A DNA stretch of 64,000 nt from Chaunax sp. Z400 (taxonomy: Eukaryota; Chordata; Actinopteri; Lophiiformes; Chaunacidae). Of the stretch, positions 49,095 through 62,329 are shown piece after piece; the first letter of the stretch is position 1, and each line of letters begins with the position of its first letter. Under the pieces are notes generated by a model. That model worked only from the letters and a program-made list of their open reading frames with translations, did no database searches and was not told where the DNA came from. A program made the translations under genes and the position numbers. The stretch spans positions 19,105,908 through 19,169,907 of the forward strand of contig CM075192.1 of the NCBI GenBank assembly GCA_037577475.1. Reading direction: 5' to 3'.

Positions 49095-49275
49095 CAGGGC
49101 TCCTTGAGGGGAGCCTGACAGCCTCTCAGGCCCAGGTAGACAAGCTCCACTTATTTTCACAGGACAGGCTGAAAACACACCGCCACACAGTTTGGGCCAA
49201 TCCAGGCACCGTAGAAATGAAACAAGCATGATTCTTTAACAACTTATTGATGACAACTGGAAAAAAGTTTGTAGC

Positions 49276-49465
49276 TCCATAGTTAAAGGTCCGATGTTAC
49301 AGAGTGAAACCAACTGATCGCCCCTCATCTCATCTTTCCACACGGTGGCTGCTAAAAATGGAAAAGGCAAGTGTTTGGTTTGTCCCCTCTGGGCTTCTGT
49401 AGAAACACGGAGACCCAACATGGCAGACTCCATGAAAGAGGACCCACTCCGCTCGTAGATATTGT
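49276..49465 (+). repeat. Percomorph interspersed repeat fragment
   Basis: AACTGATCGCCCCTCATCTC, then CACACGGTGGCTGCTAAAAATGG, then TGTTTGGTTTGTCCCCTCTG and CTTCTGTAGAAACACGG, AACATGGCAGACTCCATG, GAGGACCCACTCC. This is a word order I recall from a very common percomorph repeat. It may be the middle/right part of the family whose left end is at about 59543. Confidence 0.6.
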
Positions 49466-51499
49466 GACTGCCTTAGTCACGTGGGCTTGCCATTCAGAGG
49501 GCATTCAGAAAATGTGCTCATCCAACGTTACTCACCAGTGAGAGAGTCCCAGTCCCAGTTGCATAATAATCACTCAGTTGCTAGGATTTTTTTTAAATGC
49601 AACAGCATAAGGTTACAAAGAATGATAACAAGAAAGTATGACTTGTTTGTTATTGTCAGACCACTGTTATTAATTACTATATATTTAAACATAGCCTGTT
49701 GATAATCTCTTAAACATAAAAAAAATTAAGTCCATAAAACCCCATGAATGAGTTTATGTTGTTGAGAAGATTGTCGTGTCAAAGCCGTCTGTATTTTTTA
49801 ATCTCATAGTTTGGTTAAAAAAGTAGTGTAGTAAAAGAAAACGAAAAAGAACTCAAAATATTCCAAATGCATTGTGGCTCATTCCATAAAGGTCCTCTCA
49901 TGTCTGTGTAAAGCTAAAAGTGAGTAAAATTAAAATGAAATACATGAAAGATACCGAAGACTAAATGACAACAAGTCATTGCTTCAACAGACAGATGAAT
50001 GTAACAATGTAATGTAATGTAACAAAGTCCATGTGTGAAAAGCGTTGTTAGAATATGAACACATTTGGACATTACAAGTCAGACACTAAATGTAGTGCAG
50101 TGCATTTAGTGCGGTGCATAATTGCAGTGCAATTATGAGTCATTTGGTATAAGTGCTCTATGTTTTAAGAATTTTGAAAGATGCAGGGTTCTCTTCAATT
50201 CAATGGAACAAGAGGAGATGTCAAAAACACAAACAAATTGCCTTTCACACTTCACTTCACTTCACATAATCACATTTGCACTTGCAAATTAGTTGTAGAT
50301 GTAAGATAGTATTTTGCATAATCTGGGAGATATAAACAAGTCAAGTTTTCTGCTGACAGCAGCCTCAACAGTTTCAAAGTTTCGGTCGCTTACACACAGA
50401 AACACATTAACAAGTAGCAAAGTAGCAATAGGTTGCAAATAAGCAAAATTAAATGGACTCAAATGGAGTCTGTTACATGTATGAAGGATGAACCGTTTAC
50501 ATGTTGATGTTGAGAGTGGAGTATGTCTACGTTTTAAAGAAAATGCCCTGAAGAGACATTATCACTAAATACCTGAAAATCCACCTTTTTTCAACTGCTA
50601 TGCTAACAAGTAGCAGTAGGCCGGTGTACTCATGCAAGTGTCCTTGACAGCAGAGCAGGATCAGTTAGCCCTTGGGGCCATCCTGCAGTGTATTTGAATA
50701 GTCATTCGTTCCTGGAGGCATCTTTATTATCCAGTCACTTCTCCACCCCTGCAGATCCCACCCCACCCATGAGCCACTTTATTCATTGAATAAGAGTTCA
50801 ATGGTTCAATCTCCTCCTCAAATTCAATGCAATCCTGAATTTATCTTATTTATGACCCAGATGAGCTGTATGTGAGAATTTCTGAATCACTTGGGCCGGA
50901 CACTAAACATACTTTACCCTACTGGCTCCCGAGTCCAAAGTCCATGTAATGTCTGCTCGAGGCCATGCAAGATTAGAGCTAGATTAGAGCATTGTCCAGA
51001 GAATTCTTGAGTCTTGTATCTGAATTCCCGAGATATAAATACTGTATGTGCATATTTGCATTGAAATCCACCCTTCAAAAAAGTGTCTGTAAAACTACAA
51101 ACTGTCTCTCTTGCCTAACTGGAACTTTGTTTTTGGAAGTGAAGGAATGTTGGACCCCAAAATACTTCTACCTTCTCCTCTACGTCTCGTTCCTTCATTC
51201 TCTCATCTCTCCATTTCTGTCTCCCTCTGTATTCCTTGCCTCCTTCCCACCTCCTCCTCCACTCTCACTCCCTCCTGTCAAAATAAACACATTGAGAGCT
51301 GACCTTCTTTTCGTTCAGACACTCTGAGCCGGCAGCCTCATTTAGGGCCCCGCTGTCCTCCTGTGTGTGTGTCCTGTGTCCCCTCAAAGTGTGTGTGTGT
51401 TTCTCTAAAGTATTTATAACACACATTGAAAAGTAGCTTTTTTTACACCCCGTAACTACCCCTCCTCCTCTTCCATCTCCCACCCATGCATGGTATCTG

Positions 51500-51790
51500 A
51501 CATAACCGGCGCTGGTTTTCTCTCAGCGGCCCTGCGTTCCTCGCAGATAGAGGGGCCGCCGACAGCCGCTGGGGGAACTTTCCTGGCTCGGGGAAGCCAT
51601 GGGACAATCACACCTTTCATGGGCTGGAGAGTACACCGCCTGTACAGCGGCTCCTAGGCCGCGGCACAGGGAATTTCTCTCCCTCCCTGACCCCCTGTCC
51701 ATTTCTGTTTCTGTCAGTTCTGTGCCACTTGGCCATTTCTGCCACCAGCCTGCTCTGCTATCCAAAGTGAGTTTCATCAGTATAGACTGC
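51500..51790. promoter_or_regulatory. Candidate conserved noncoding element, GC-rich
   Basis: A non-repetitive GC-rich block in AT-rich surroundings contains GGGACAATCACACCTTTCATGGGC near 51600-51623. Frames through it on both strands look noncoding. The role is unknown. Confidence 0.25.
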
Positions 51791-51840
51791 TTCCATCATG
51801 TCTGTGTTCTTGTTTTGTATTCTTATTGCTCATTGGCGTA

Positions 51841-53640
51841 GTAACGTATTTTCACTGTGAGAGCTACTAGGCTTTTTTAAAATACTTTGTTGCCATTTTG
51901 TTAGAAAAATCCCTGCCATGATTCAAAGAAAGGACAAACAATACATGTGCACATTAGATGTTTCAATCTTGTGCAGAAAATTAAGGGCGTCTTATGACTA
52001 GTGTCATGGACCGAAGCAAAACATTTAGGCTTATATGGAAATATAACAGATTGGTACTTTCAGGTGTGAGGCAAATAATTCATATGTAGGAAATATGTTT
52101 TTCCCAAAAGAATGTAAAATGTGTTAATATTGTGTTCTGTGATGCACGTGTCTCGTACTGTTATTATTGCAGAATTCTGCAAGATTCAGATTATGCTCAT
52201 TTAAATGTTACAGAAATTATTGATTTCTATACAATATTCACGCTTGACAACCACAGAACTGTTAAGGTCTGGTTAAGGCTATGTAACTAAAATTAGAAAA
52301 ATATAATTGTTTTTAGAAACAGAGCAGAGCTCACAGCCCAAAGCATGATCACTGTCTTCACACATGTAAGTTGGAGAAACATAAACTGCTATGAACACTG
52401 CCTGTCAATGTGGGAATGTTGCAGCATTATAATTCTTCTCTGCTCTGTATAGTTTATGAACATGGAGGAAGTAACAAAGACGAATTGACATCTATGTAAA
52501 AAGGGTGAGCCTGCAGGATGTGACAGGTCTTTCAGATATTAAAGATATTTCAAAAGCAGCTAGCAGCAGTTAGCAGCTAACTGCAAGAACAAGAGCAACC
52601 GATTCAGTTTCCTATCGAGCAACTTGTTGCTCTTATGATGCTGCCATTGCTTGCTTCATTTACGATATACAGCAAACTTCGCTTGCATTGGCAGAACATA
52701 ATCAGAATAAGTGCAGCCTTCACCATTGTAATTGTTTAGAAAGCAATGTCGCTACATTATGTGCACGTTATACGTCATACTAGACATCCCTTCTTAGAGA
52801 ATGTTAGCCTGCTATCTACACACAGGGGCGGCATTATGGGAGTGATTAATGGTTCAGTGTGCAAAAGAAAATGATGCATCTTCCTTACAGCAGTTCTAGA
52901 ATCTTTGTAAAAAGGGCTCAAGATACCATATGAGATGACTTTGATTCAAAAAGCTAAAAAAAAACAACTAACAACCATCACAGATCAAGCACATCGCTCT
53001 GGACAGGATTTAAATGGCAGGAAAACTAGTGAGTTTATTAAAGGGAGGGTAGAGTTAAAATAACCAGACCTCCTAGAGAGAACCTACAAATCCAGTCTGA
53101 ATGGGGCTTTAGATGGCATTTCATTGACCGTGTTTGCAGTGTGAAATCCACTTATGGAATCTGAATTCTTTCAAAACCCCAATTAGGTAAATTCAAAGTG
53201 CTTTAACATTAGAAACTTTATTTATATTTATCTATCCTGTTTAGCCCTATCATTGTTATGATCATCCTTCCTGTTATAGCCTGCACAAAGTGGGAGGACA
53301 TACAGATTGTTGTCACTAAATAAATACAAATATACATGAGGCAAATTGGTTTTGCAAAATCGGAAGGTGATCTCATGAAAAAAGTTGTAAGTTGTAAGTA
53401 TGTAAAAATCATGAAACATTTATCCTATGCTCGTATGTCATGTCCTCTCCAAGATTCTGTACATTCTTGCACCCTTTCTCCATCTTTTTTCTTCCTTAAT
53501 TTCTCTTTGCAACGTTCCATCTCCCCCTCTTCTTCTTCTAGGTCACTTTCTCTCCACTGTGTAGCAACCTTGGGGTTTACAAAGCTACCTTTTAGCAGTT
53601 TTAAATTTAGCATCACCTTCTTTTCGGACACGACTCCTAC
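51841..53640. other. Noncoding DNA, no gene seen
   Basis: AT-rich with no recognised element. A 123-codon open frame across 53336-53707 is built on pyrimidine and GA repeats. Confidence 0.45.
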
Positions 53641-53653
53641 TGGAGGTTTTCCT

Positions 53654-53692
53654 AAAGAGAGAAAGAGAGAAAGAGAGAGAGAGAGAGAGAGA
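53654..53692. repeat. (GA)n microsatellite
   Basis: Interrupted GAGAAAGAGA units followed by about ten pure GA units. Confidence 0.93.
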
Positions 53693-55671
53693 TTTTCTAA
53701 ACTGTAAATTGGCAGGTTTTATGAAAACCAATTTGGAATGGCCCAGTTTGGATGCAGGAGGGGGCAGGTTGTGATGTTGCACTGTGCGTTTCCCGTAAAC
53801 ACGCTGAGTAGCTTTATTCAAAGAGCTGCGGTAAAAAGGCCAAATAAAGATCAAATCAACACGGAGGAAGCTTGCAGGGAGGGAAGGGTTTCTGTGTAGT
53901 GGTGGGGGCAACCTGGGACATGGAAAACATCATAAAAACACAATCAGGAAGAGCAAAGAAGTCCCCAGCTATCAATGAATGCTTAACAAATACAATGAAA
54001 CACTTTTCCATTATCAAAAACACGTTACAGAATAATTTACTTTATGAATAATGCTAATGTCATGTAAACACTGAATACACAATTAGTTTAAATAACAACA
54101 GACTCATTCATTCACGTCAGCAAGCTAATATGCTTCAATGCTAACATTCTGAAGTTTCGTAGGTATAATATTTACATTTTGTTCACCAACTTAGTTTAAC
54201 AGAGCGCTAACATTTGATGATTAGTTCTAAATCGATTCTTAAAGTAAGCCTACAGCTGAATCTGAATGCAATGTCATTAGTTTTGTTGGTACTTTGATCA
54301 TAAATCAAAATAATTGGTAAAGTGAAACTCTGATCTGCTGGTGATCATACAGGACAAATCACCACAACCAATAGGATTCATCGTTGAGGATGAGGAAGAT
54401 GAATATCGATAGCCTACAAAATTAGACCTGAGTAAAATTAGATTGCTGTATGCTAATTTGTGGATACAGCAGCTGCAGTTAGTTTGGTTTCAGTAGTTTC
54501 CAATGACCTAGAGACACTGAAAAAAAATATATATATATCCAAATGACACTTTTCACACCACCCCTGCACCATAATTCACTTTCTGCTGATACATACAGTA
54601 TAACAGTATGGGATATGCTGCCAGAGTAGATTGGAAAGTTTCAAACATGCTTGTTTGTTTTTTTTACATTTTTGATATCTAGTTTTTAAAAATTGTTTTA
54701 ATTGTTTACTGTCAAGTCTTAAATGTATTTAATGAAATCAGGACTCATTGATAGTCCCATTCTAATACGTGGTGCTTGCTGTTAAAATGTACAGACTTTA
54801 TTTCAGGTGTTCCACCGGATGAAAGCACACACACCCTGACATGGAATAGCAGAGGGGTGGGGACCAGCCCTGCAGAGCAGTCTTGCATCCTGGTGTCACG
54901 TCACCTTTTTTTAATTCCTTCCAGGAACTAGTGTGGATTTTTATCGTGCTAACAATGTGTACTCATGAATGACTCACACACACACTCACAGAACATCCCT
55001 CTTTCTCCCTGTTCCCCTTAGTTTTCTCTCTTTTCCTCCACCTCTCTGTCTCTCGCTCTGTCTTAATTGCCTGTGTGTGTTTGTGTGCGTGTATGCATGA
55101 CTGTGAGTGTGGATGTGTGTTTTGTTTTTTGTGTGTATTTGCATGCTTGCATGAGCGTGTTTGTAACCGAACAAGTGTCCATGCACGGATGCAAGTCTAG
55201 ATCTTACTCATCTCTTTAACATGGTCTGTTGCTTTTCAGTTCCCCCTCCTGTCGTCTCCAAACACACTTCCTCCAAATTCACATTCAAACTGAGCTGCAG
55301 TGACTCTACTCTCTGTCCAAACTCCATCATCTCAGGCAATCAAGTGCAGTCAATGTCTCTTTCATGAAGGCTGCATTTCGCCTCATCGTAATTTCTCCTC
55401 AACCTCAGTTTGGCCAGTCTCCCCTGTATCTATAGGCTCATTCAGGACAGGGCATGCAGTCACTGAGCGTATCGCTGTCGCCACACTAAAGCCAGGTGTC
55501 TGCAAAATATGTGAGCTTTACAACGATTCTGCTCAACTCACATACGAAGGCTTTGAGGGTGTTCATAATTCATTATAACCACACTTAAACCATGAATGAT
55601 CATCCATTTTGGCCAAAAAATCTGGCTTTTGACTGGCAGTGACAGTGGCAATACCATACTGCATACTAATT

Positions 55672-55676
<5 letters not shown>

Positions 55677-55748
<72 letters not shown>
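55677..55748. repeat. (AT)n microsatellite
   Basis: About 36 uninterrupted AT units, which are self-complementary and can extrude a cruciform. Confidence 0.97.
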
Positions 55749-55749
<1 letters not shown>

Positions 55750-55750
<1 letters not shown>

Positions 55751-57140
55751 TTTACAGAAATGAAAATGCTTGATTCTTCCAAAATTGGACATACAGTACA
55801 CTTCCAATTCAAAAAGAAATTTTGTATTTGTAAGGATCTCCTTCATTTCCTTTGTGTGTTTTATTTTGGGGGGAAATTAGGAAGTTGTAAGCAGACCAAA
55901 ATACCTCTAGATGCAATTTGATAGATAAGAGCAATAAAATGCATAGCGCTGAGCTAGTTAACGGGACAGTGGAACAGCTACAGCTCAAAGAACGGCTGAA
56001 ATGTTAGCTTGTTAGCTCCCACTGACTCGCAATTTCACAGGAAGTGCAGTGTGAATCACGGCCTGCTGCTTTCTTTGTATTAGTGTTTATATAATGGCGT
56101 CAACTCAAAATTACAACTACGAGCAAGCTAACTATCCCCCATGGTTACCTGTGGCACATTCACCAGTTAAGTTAAGACGTTCACTTGTTAAAGCGAACTT
56201 ACAGGCAGTGCAGTAGTTCTCTTGTTCTACAAACGTTGGAACAAATTTTCAAATTAGGCCCCATAGATCTAAGAGAAGGTCCACCCAATGGCCATCTATC
56301 TGTTTGTTGCTTAGGACTTTTAAATTGTTGAGAGAGAGTGTACTTTCTGCTTTACTTCAAGTTTCCATTAAAACATTGATCATGCATTCGTTGTCAAGAG
56401 GATATTGAAATAAGCTGTCAATCAACACGTTACATTGCATGAACATTTTAAGACGTTGTTTACTAAATTTGTTTTCCTATTGCTAAAATAAAAATGCATA
56501 ATCTGTGCTGCTGTTAGTTTGTTACACAAAGATATAAATGTGATTTTTAGGATCAATGTACAATTTTATCTGACTTAATTATGAAAGTAACTTTCATTTA
56601 GACATGATAAAATATTTTGAATTAAACAAAAGTAGGACGACTTTCTTATCCTGAAGCATCAAACAGAGGTTGCTCTTCATATGTAGAACATCTTCATTTG
56701 AAAATGAAAATGTCTCAAACCGTGACAGAAAGTGAGTGTTCAAAAGGTTGGTTGTTTGACAGAGTCATGCAGAGAAGTGCTGGTTCAGAGCAAATAGAAC
56801 AGCACTGGGAAAGAACTGGTCAGGCTGGTTTTTATGGACTAGGGAAGGTTAAGGGAAATAAGAGAGAGCTCTTTTCATCGATCAAAAATTTTCCATCCAA
56901 GATTTTTTTCCCTCTGGTATCATCCAGAGAGGTGCAGGCAGGTGCACTTCACGTGTTCAAGTTAATTTAAACCTTTCAAATGTCTTGAAATATTAAACAA
57001 ACTTTTTTTTTATATTGAATATGACAAAATTAAAACACATTTAAAAGGAAATGCTTCATATTTATTTAGATAAAACTTAATAGGGAAGATGAGCTATAAT
57101 GTAGCACCTAAATGAGTTTCATACAAAGTGAACAAAGTGT
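55750..57140. other. Noncoding DNA, no gene seen
   Basis: AT-rich with no coding or RNA gene recognised. The frame at 56698-56970 resembles no family I know. Confidence 0.45.
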
Positions 57141-57141
57141 A

Positions 57142-57351
57142 GTTATAGACTGTATAAAAGGGGATGTAGCCATCATGACATCACCCATTGGTTTATGGAC
57201 TACTGAAATCTCATTATGGCCATCTTATCTTCTTGGGAGTGTTTTTGCTGCCAAAACTGGCCATAGTTGCACTGCATAGTGTTTGTGTACTATGCACACC
57301 AGCCTATATGGCAACCTAACTGCACTTGACTTCTTCTATATAGTCTATAGT
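57142..57351. mobile_element. Percomorph MITE with TATAGACTGTATA-type terminal inverted repeats
   Basis: The left end GTTATAGACTGTATAAAAGG is an inverted match to the right end CTTCTATATAGTCTATAG. Internal GATGTAGCCATCATGACATC followed by ACCCATTGGTTTATGG fits a common fish nonautonomous element (recalled as GTAGCCTCCGTGACGTCACCCAT). It has no coding capacity. Confidence 0.7.
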
Positions 57352-57989
57352 GACCGTCACAAATCACTGATCGCTAGAGCTAGCTAGCTGGCCTGATTAG
57401 CCAAGTGTATCTGTAATTCACATGAACTGTGATCTTAAATGGAATGGCAGTTTTGGTGAGCAAATAACAAAATGTAGGTCTACCTACTAAAAATACAAGT
57501 GTCTTTTAGTAAAAGTCAACACTGAACAAGACATTTTTAGGCGACTAAAATGTTTTACTTTGCTCCTCACTGTGAAAAGGTCAGAGTTAAGTACTCAGTA
57601 AGTAACTCAATAAGGCAAAAACAAAGACTATGCCCAAAAGTAAGTAAATGGCTGTAATGTACATAGTGCCATGGATATGCATTGTTATGTCTCTGTCTTG
57701 ATTGGCAGGTCGACGTGATAATGGCTTATCAATCACAAGGTAGCCACGCCCCCCATAATATCCTGTTTTATTGTCTATTTTACCCACGCCGACCGCTAGA
57801 GGACTACAGCCTCGGTACATGGGGCGTGTGCTCAGCGCTATCTGCGCCGCACATTCATTTCTTTTGTACAATTTAAGAGTATAACATCTTAACTTGAAAT
57901 CAAAATATTGTAAGAAATTATTTCAATGAATGTTTAAAAATATCTAATTATTATATTGGATTACTGTAATTCATCCACACATCTACCGA

Positions 57990-58320
57990 CTCATCCTGCA
58001 GGCACTGAAAGGTGAATTATATAATCATCCATACTTTGCCCTTCACATGACACGAGAAAGATGAACAGCAGTTTGTAAATTACCCTTTGAAATGAAGCAT
58101 TTATCACCTACAAGCACCTGCCTTCCTTTTGCTCCATCTGGGCTTTGTTTGAAGTTGAATGAAGCTAACAGAAGCCAAATAAAACGCCTCAGGGCTTGTT
58201 TGCTTGTAAGGACAGTTAATTAAAACTTGTCATCCATTAAAAAGAATTACATGACTTATGAGGTGGAGAAATATTAAATGCAGCAGGTAGCATATGATGT
58301 ATGCATATATTGGAGATTAT
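57990..58320. promoter_or_regulatory. Candidate conserved noncoding element with FOXA- and HNF1-like sites
   Basis: High-complexity AT-rich block with no repeat signature. It contains TGTTTGC (58197-58203), a FoxA-type core, and GTTAATTAAAAC (58215-58226), close to the HNF1 consensus, 11 bp apart. No coding frame. Function is inferred. Confidence 0.3.
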
Positions 58321-58517
58321 AGAAAATAATAGATGCAATTAATTTTGTTAAAGTTTTTAAATGCAGTGTCTCAATGCACATCTCACATTCTTGTGAGATG
58401 TGTTGGTTGACACAGTTATTCTCCCTTCAAGCTGCTCAGTGGTACGGGTCAAACCTTTGCTGGGGGTCTATCTGAATGCGCTGTTAAAATGTCACTGAAG
58501 CGACTCACCCCGAAAAG

Positions 58518-58557
58518 AGAGAGAGAGAGAGAGAGACAAAGAGAGAGAGAGAGAGAA
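58518..58557. repeat. (GA)n microsatellite
   Basis: Two GA runs separated by CAAA. Confidence 0.93.
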
Positions 58558-58655
58558 TAAAGCTAAAGTAAGAATTGACTTTGATGAATCAGATTTCTGT
58601 CAATCTGTCAATTTCCCCCCTCACTTCTGTGGTTTACACTTGGATGATGCAAACA

Positions 58656-58680
58656 CAGACACACACACACACACACAAGC
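58656..58680. repeat. (CA)n microsatellite
   Basis: About ten CA units within a longer ACACA-rich stretch to about 58830. Confidence 0.9.
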
Positions 58681-59539
58681 AAGTGAAGATGTCAACCATT
58701 CACACAGCCATACATGGACAACACAGAGGCACAAGAGCAAACACATGCCAGAGACATGTGTAGACTCACACAGACTGAACACGCAGATTGAGAGATACAC
58801 ACATGTACTGAACACACAAACACACATGCAGTGAAAATACACGATTGAACATAAATAGCAGGGTAAATAGAATAGTGAGAGTTTGTTTTAAAAGCGCTTG
58901 GTTTCAGAGAAAAAGGTCAGACCAGTTCTCAGATGCCTGAGAAAAACCATGCAGACTGGATATATTTACCGTCTTAATGCTGTTGCTCAAAGTTGTAATT
59001 ATACAAATAAATATAATTATTATCATAACCAAATTTCAGAAATTACCACTGATATTACCACGGGTCTTAGTGTCACGATGCAATGCAGTGTGGTGTGTGG
59101 TTTGGTGTGTTGCCATGCACCAGCTGAAGCCTTTGGTCAACTGTGATAGGTACATGTAAAACACTGTCATCTCTGTATTACCTTCAAATGAATTAAAACA
59201 GGTATGCTTTTTTTTCCAAAACTAGTATGGCTTACTGTTTGGACCTTTGCAATCCCATAATGTTTTTTTCTAACTAAAAGAAACACAATTCAATTCTGTG
59301 TGCACTCATGCCTTTGCCTCATTGAAATGAGCAATTACAGGTATTTTGGAAAAACATGAATCAGTTATATAAAACCTGGTCTATTTCTGTTAACTTGTTT
59401 GCTCTGGACACATCTGCTATCATAATATCATAGTAATACTCTATTATGCTTGTTAAAATACAGAAGGTCCATTTATGCACAGAGTTGTAAAATAGCATTC
59501 TACATGCACAACAAGGAGGCTAACGATATTAGCTGTGCC

Positions 59540-59700
59540 TGAGGTCCAGTGTGTAGGATTTAGTGGCATCCAGCGTCGTGGATGCAGATTGCAACCAACT
59601 AAACACCAATTGTTTCACCCTCCCCCATATTGTGCAGAAAATTAACTCAAAACGCAGACATGTGGAAGGCAAGAGGCATAAAAACAAACCAGAGGTAATG
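59540..59700 (+). repeat. Percomorph interspersed repeat, left end
   Basis: GGTCCAGTGTGTAGGATTTA, then GTGGCATCCAGCG, then GCAGATTGCAACCAACTAAA and CACCCTCCCCC, is the characteristic left end of an abundant percomorph repeat as I recall it. The right end was not found nearby. Confidence 0.6.
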
Positions 59701-59869
59701 ATGTTTGTGAATGGATGTGATTCATTGGAGAGACGGGAGACTGGCAGTGACTCTGGTCTGAGTGGAAAGACATTTTCACCACAGGGGAGACAGAAGCATC
59801 AAGTTGTCTTTGTTGTCTCTACCATTAGTTTTAATAAATATTTAAGTAAAGGGAAAATGGAATAAATAT

Positions 59870-62320
59870 ATAGTATGTCAATCTGGAGTTTCTTCTATTG
59901 ATGGTGTGAATTGTTTTAATGTCTGTGAGTTTTTCCTTATTTGTGACTCCTGTTAGTGATAATGATGTGTATATGAAACTTGTTACAGGCTACTCTCTAT
60001 AAAAAGGGATGTGCTAAGCTATTTCAACTATATTTATGGGTAATTTTGTTGTTGTAGGACTGGTACCTCAAATTAGACTTACACAGCCAGCAGTAGTGTC
60101 TACTGTTTGTTTAAAATGTTAAAAATGACAATGATAGGGACATGATAAAAATGATATTATGAGATTCTAATGGGTGCTAATCTTTGTAGTGTTTTTTTAG
60201 AAACTTATCTTATCATGTCTGTAACTTTGTTCGGACTAGATGAATGTCTTTCTGCAAAACCAATGACAATGCTGGGAGGGACGAAATGCTCCTACGCTGA
60301 CAATGTTTCCTAAAAAATGCAGGGAAGGCTATCATGTTCAAGTCACATACATTTTTTTAGAGTCTGGAAACCAGTCTGATAATGATAAAACTGTAAAGTT
60401 TAAGTTAATTTGATGTGAAATTAAATGAATCTATTGTAGATAGGATCAGTTCCCTCCACTAAATCCAAGAAAGTGTTTTCAAAGTCTAAGGCTGAATCAC
60501 AAATTTTAAATTAATCTAATTTTGGCTCTTGGATGAATGTTATAAATTATATTTGTAGACTTTTAAAAGCCTTTTAAACCTTGGAATGTCTTCTTCTTCT
60601 GCATGTCTTTTGGTTTTTACACTTTCTATTTTAGCATAAGACACAAATTGACTGGATTCAGTCACATTATTGGATCCTAATTCTGATGAAATAGGCTCAC
60701 AGCTTGTTTCTGACCCTTCACCACAGTATAACAAACTGTTGACATGCAAACAGACCAAAGGTGGCAAACGACTTGTAAATCCAATCCTCATCTTTCATGT
60801 TTTAATGATAATTCTGCTTTAAAGAGCCTGGCTGCAGCCCGGAGTCTGGAGGCACTGAAGCAAGAGTAATGAGTGGGACATTTTGGAAGTCAACTCACTG
60901 TTACTTTGCCAGTGAGGTCTGTATGGAGAAAGAGCTAAATGAACTGTATCAATGGAGAAAGTGTCCTGTTCCAGGTACAGGTGAGGTTCCAGTCGCAGCT
61001 AAACAGAACAGGTCCAGTTCAGTTCATTTCCACAGTAAAAACAGAGAAGGAGAGAAACCCAGAGGGTACAGTTAGTGCAGCTACATCCTCAGTCTGTTTC
61101 CTTGAAAACATCCGCTCCATGAATCAAACATCTTATTTACCGAGTGCCCCCCTCCTCCGCCTGTACCTCCATCCCATTCCCATTTCTCCTCCCCTCCTCC
61201 TCTGGATGAACATCATCACCCCACCCGTCTCACCCCTCTCCTCCCCGACTCCTCCCCTGTCTCCTCTCCTACTGCCAGAGAGAGGAAGGTTCTTTAAAGG
61301 TCTTTGGTTACCATGGTGGTTCTCTCTAAAACCACTATGACTCAAAGAGCCCTCTGACTTCTTAATAGGAAAAAAAAAAAATGATCAGAATAAATAAGCA
61401 ACTGTGGTTCTTCAAGTTATTTTTAGTCCACAGCTCAGACCGTTTTACTTCTTCTTAAAGAGTTACATGTTTTCCTTTAAACACTTAATATATTTATCAT
61501 CAAACATTATGATAATTAGTGTTAATATATTTACTGTGGACAAAAACATTGCTTTCAACATATTTACACATTGAACTTATTTTGTAAAAGTTTTATGAAT
61601 AGCCTGTTTTGTAAACACAAAAATACATACAACATGTTTAGGTGAGTAACACTGAATGTAAAAAACTTTTGTTTACATTGGCTGTTTGTTTCTAAGACTA
61701 AAGCCTCTTCCTTTTATAGACTTTAGTCCTGGGGGACTGTACTATGTAACGAGTTAACTGACTTATCAGATAACTTTGTAAGATTGTAACATCAAGTTTA
61801 ACTTCCTGATTAACCTGTATTACGAAAGGTGAATAAATCTTACCTGAGATATGCTGACATGACGATTGTCTTCATCAGTGTTAGCCTTCATCTACATGCA
61901 TACATGTAACTTCACAGCCTGCCTGCTTTCAGGATTAGATCTTAATTTTCAGGTCAATTTTTGAGATGAAGTGCGTGTGTGTAATTCGATTATCTTATTA
62001 TTTAACAGATGATTTTTCAATTATATCAATTTTACATGTCTGTATCCTGCTACTATGGTGTTTTAGGGCCATTGTAGGTAAGAGAAAAAAACAGAAGCAG
62101 GAGAGAGGGTTTACCATTCAAACAAAAACAAATTAAGAATGTTCTACGTCAAGTCAAAAATTTACAAAAAAGAAAAAACAAATTATAGAGAGAGAGAGAG
62201 GGGAAAATTACATATCTACTTCAGTACTCCTGGAAGTATCATTATACTACAAATTACTCAAAGAACATTCCCCCCATACTAAGCCTTCATTGCATTTCAC
62301 ATTGTGTAAATTTACAATCA
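59870..62320. other. Noncoding DNA, no gene seen
   Basis: A C-rich pyrimidine tract (about 61145-61275) lies just before the stem-loop. Frames through it are pyrimidine artefacts. No gene is recognised. Confidence 0.45.
61301..61348. other. Imperfect stem-loop
   Basis: TCTTTG pairs with CAAAGA, and CATGGTGGTT with AACCACTATG (one G-U pair), around a 5x3 internal loop and an 8-nt terminal loop. It is shorter than a typical pre-miRNA and matches no miRNA I know. Confidence 0.6.
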
Positions 62321-62329
62321 ATCTTAGAC

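Noticed and set aside
61301..61312. Resemblance to the miR-9 5' sequence (TCTTTGGTTA)
   Set aside because: Identity ends after ten bases and the hairpin does not match mir-9.
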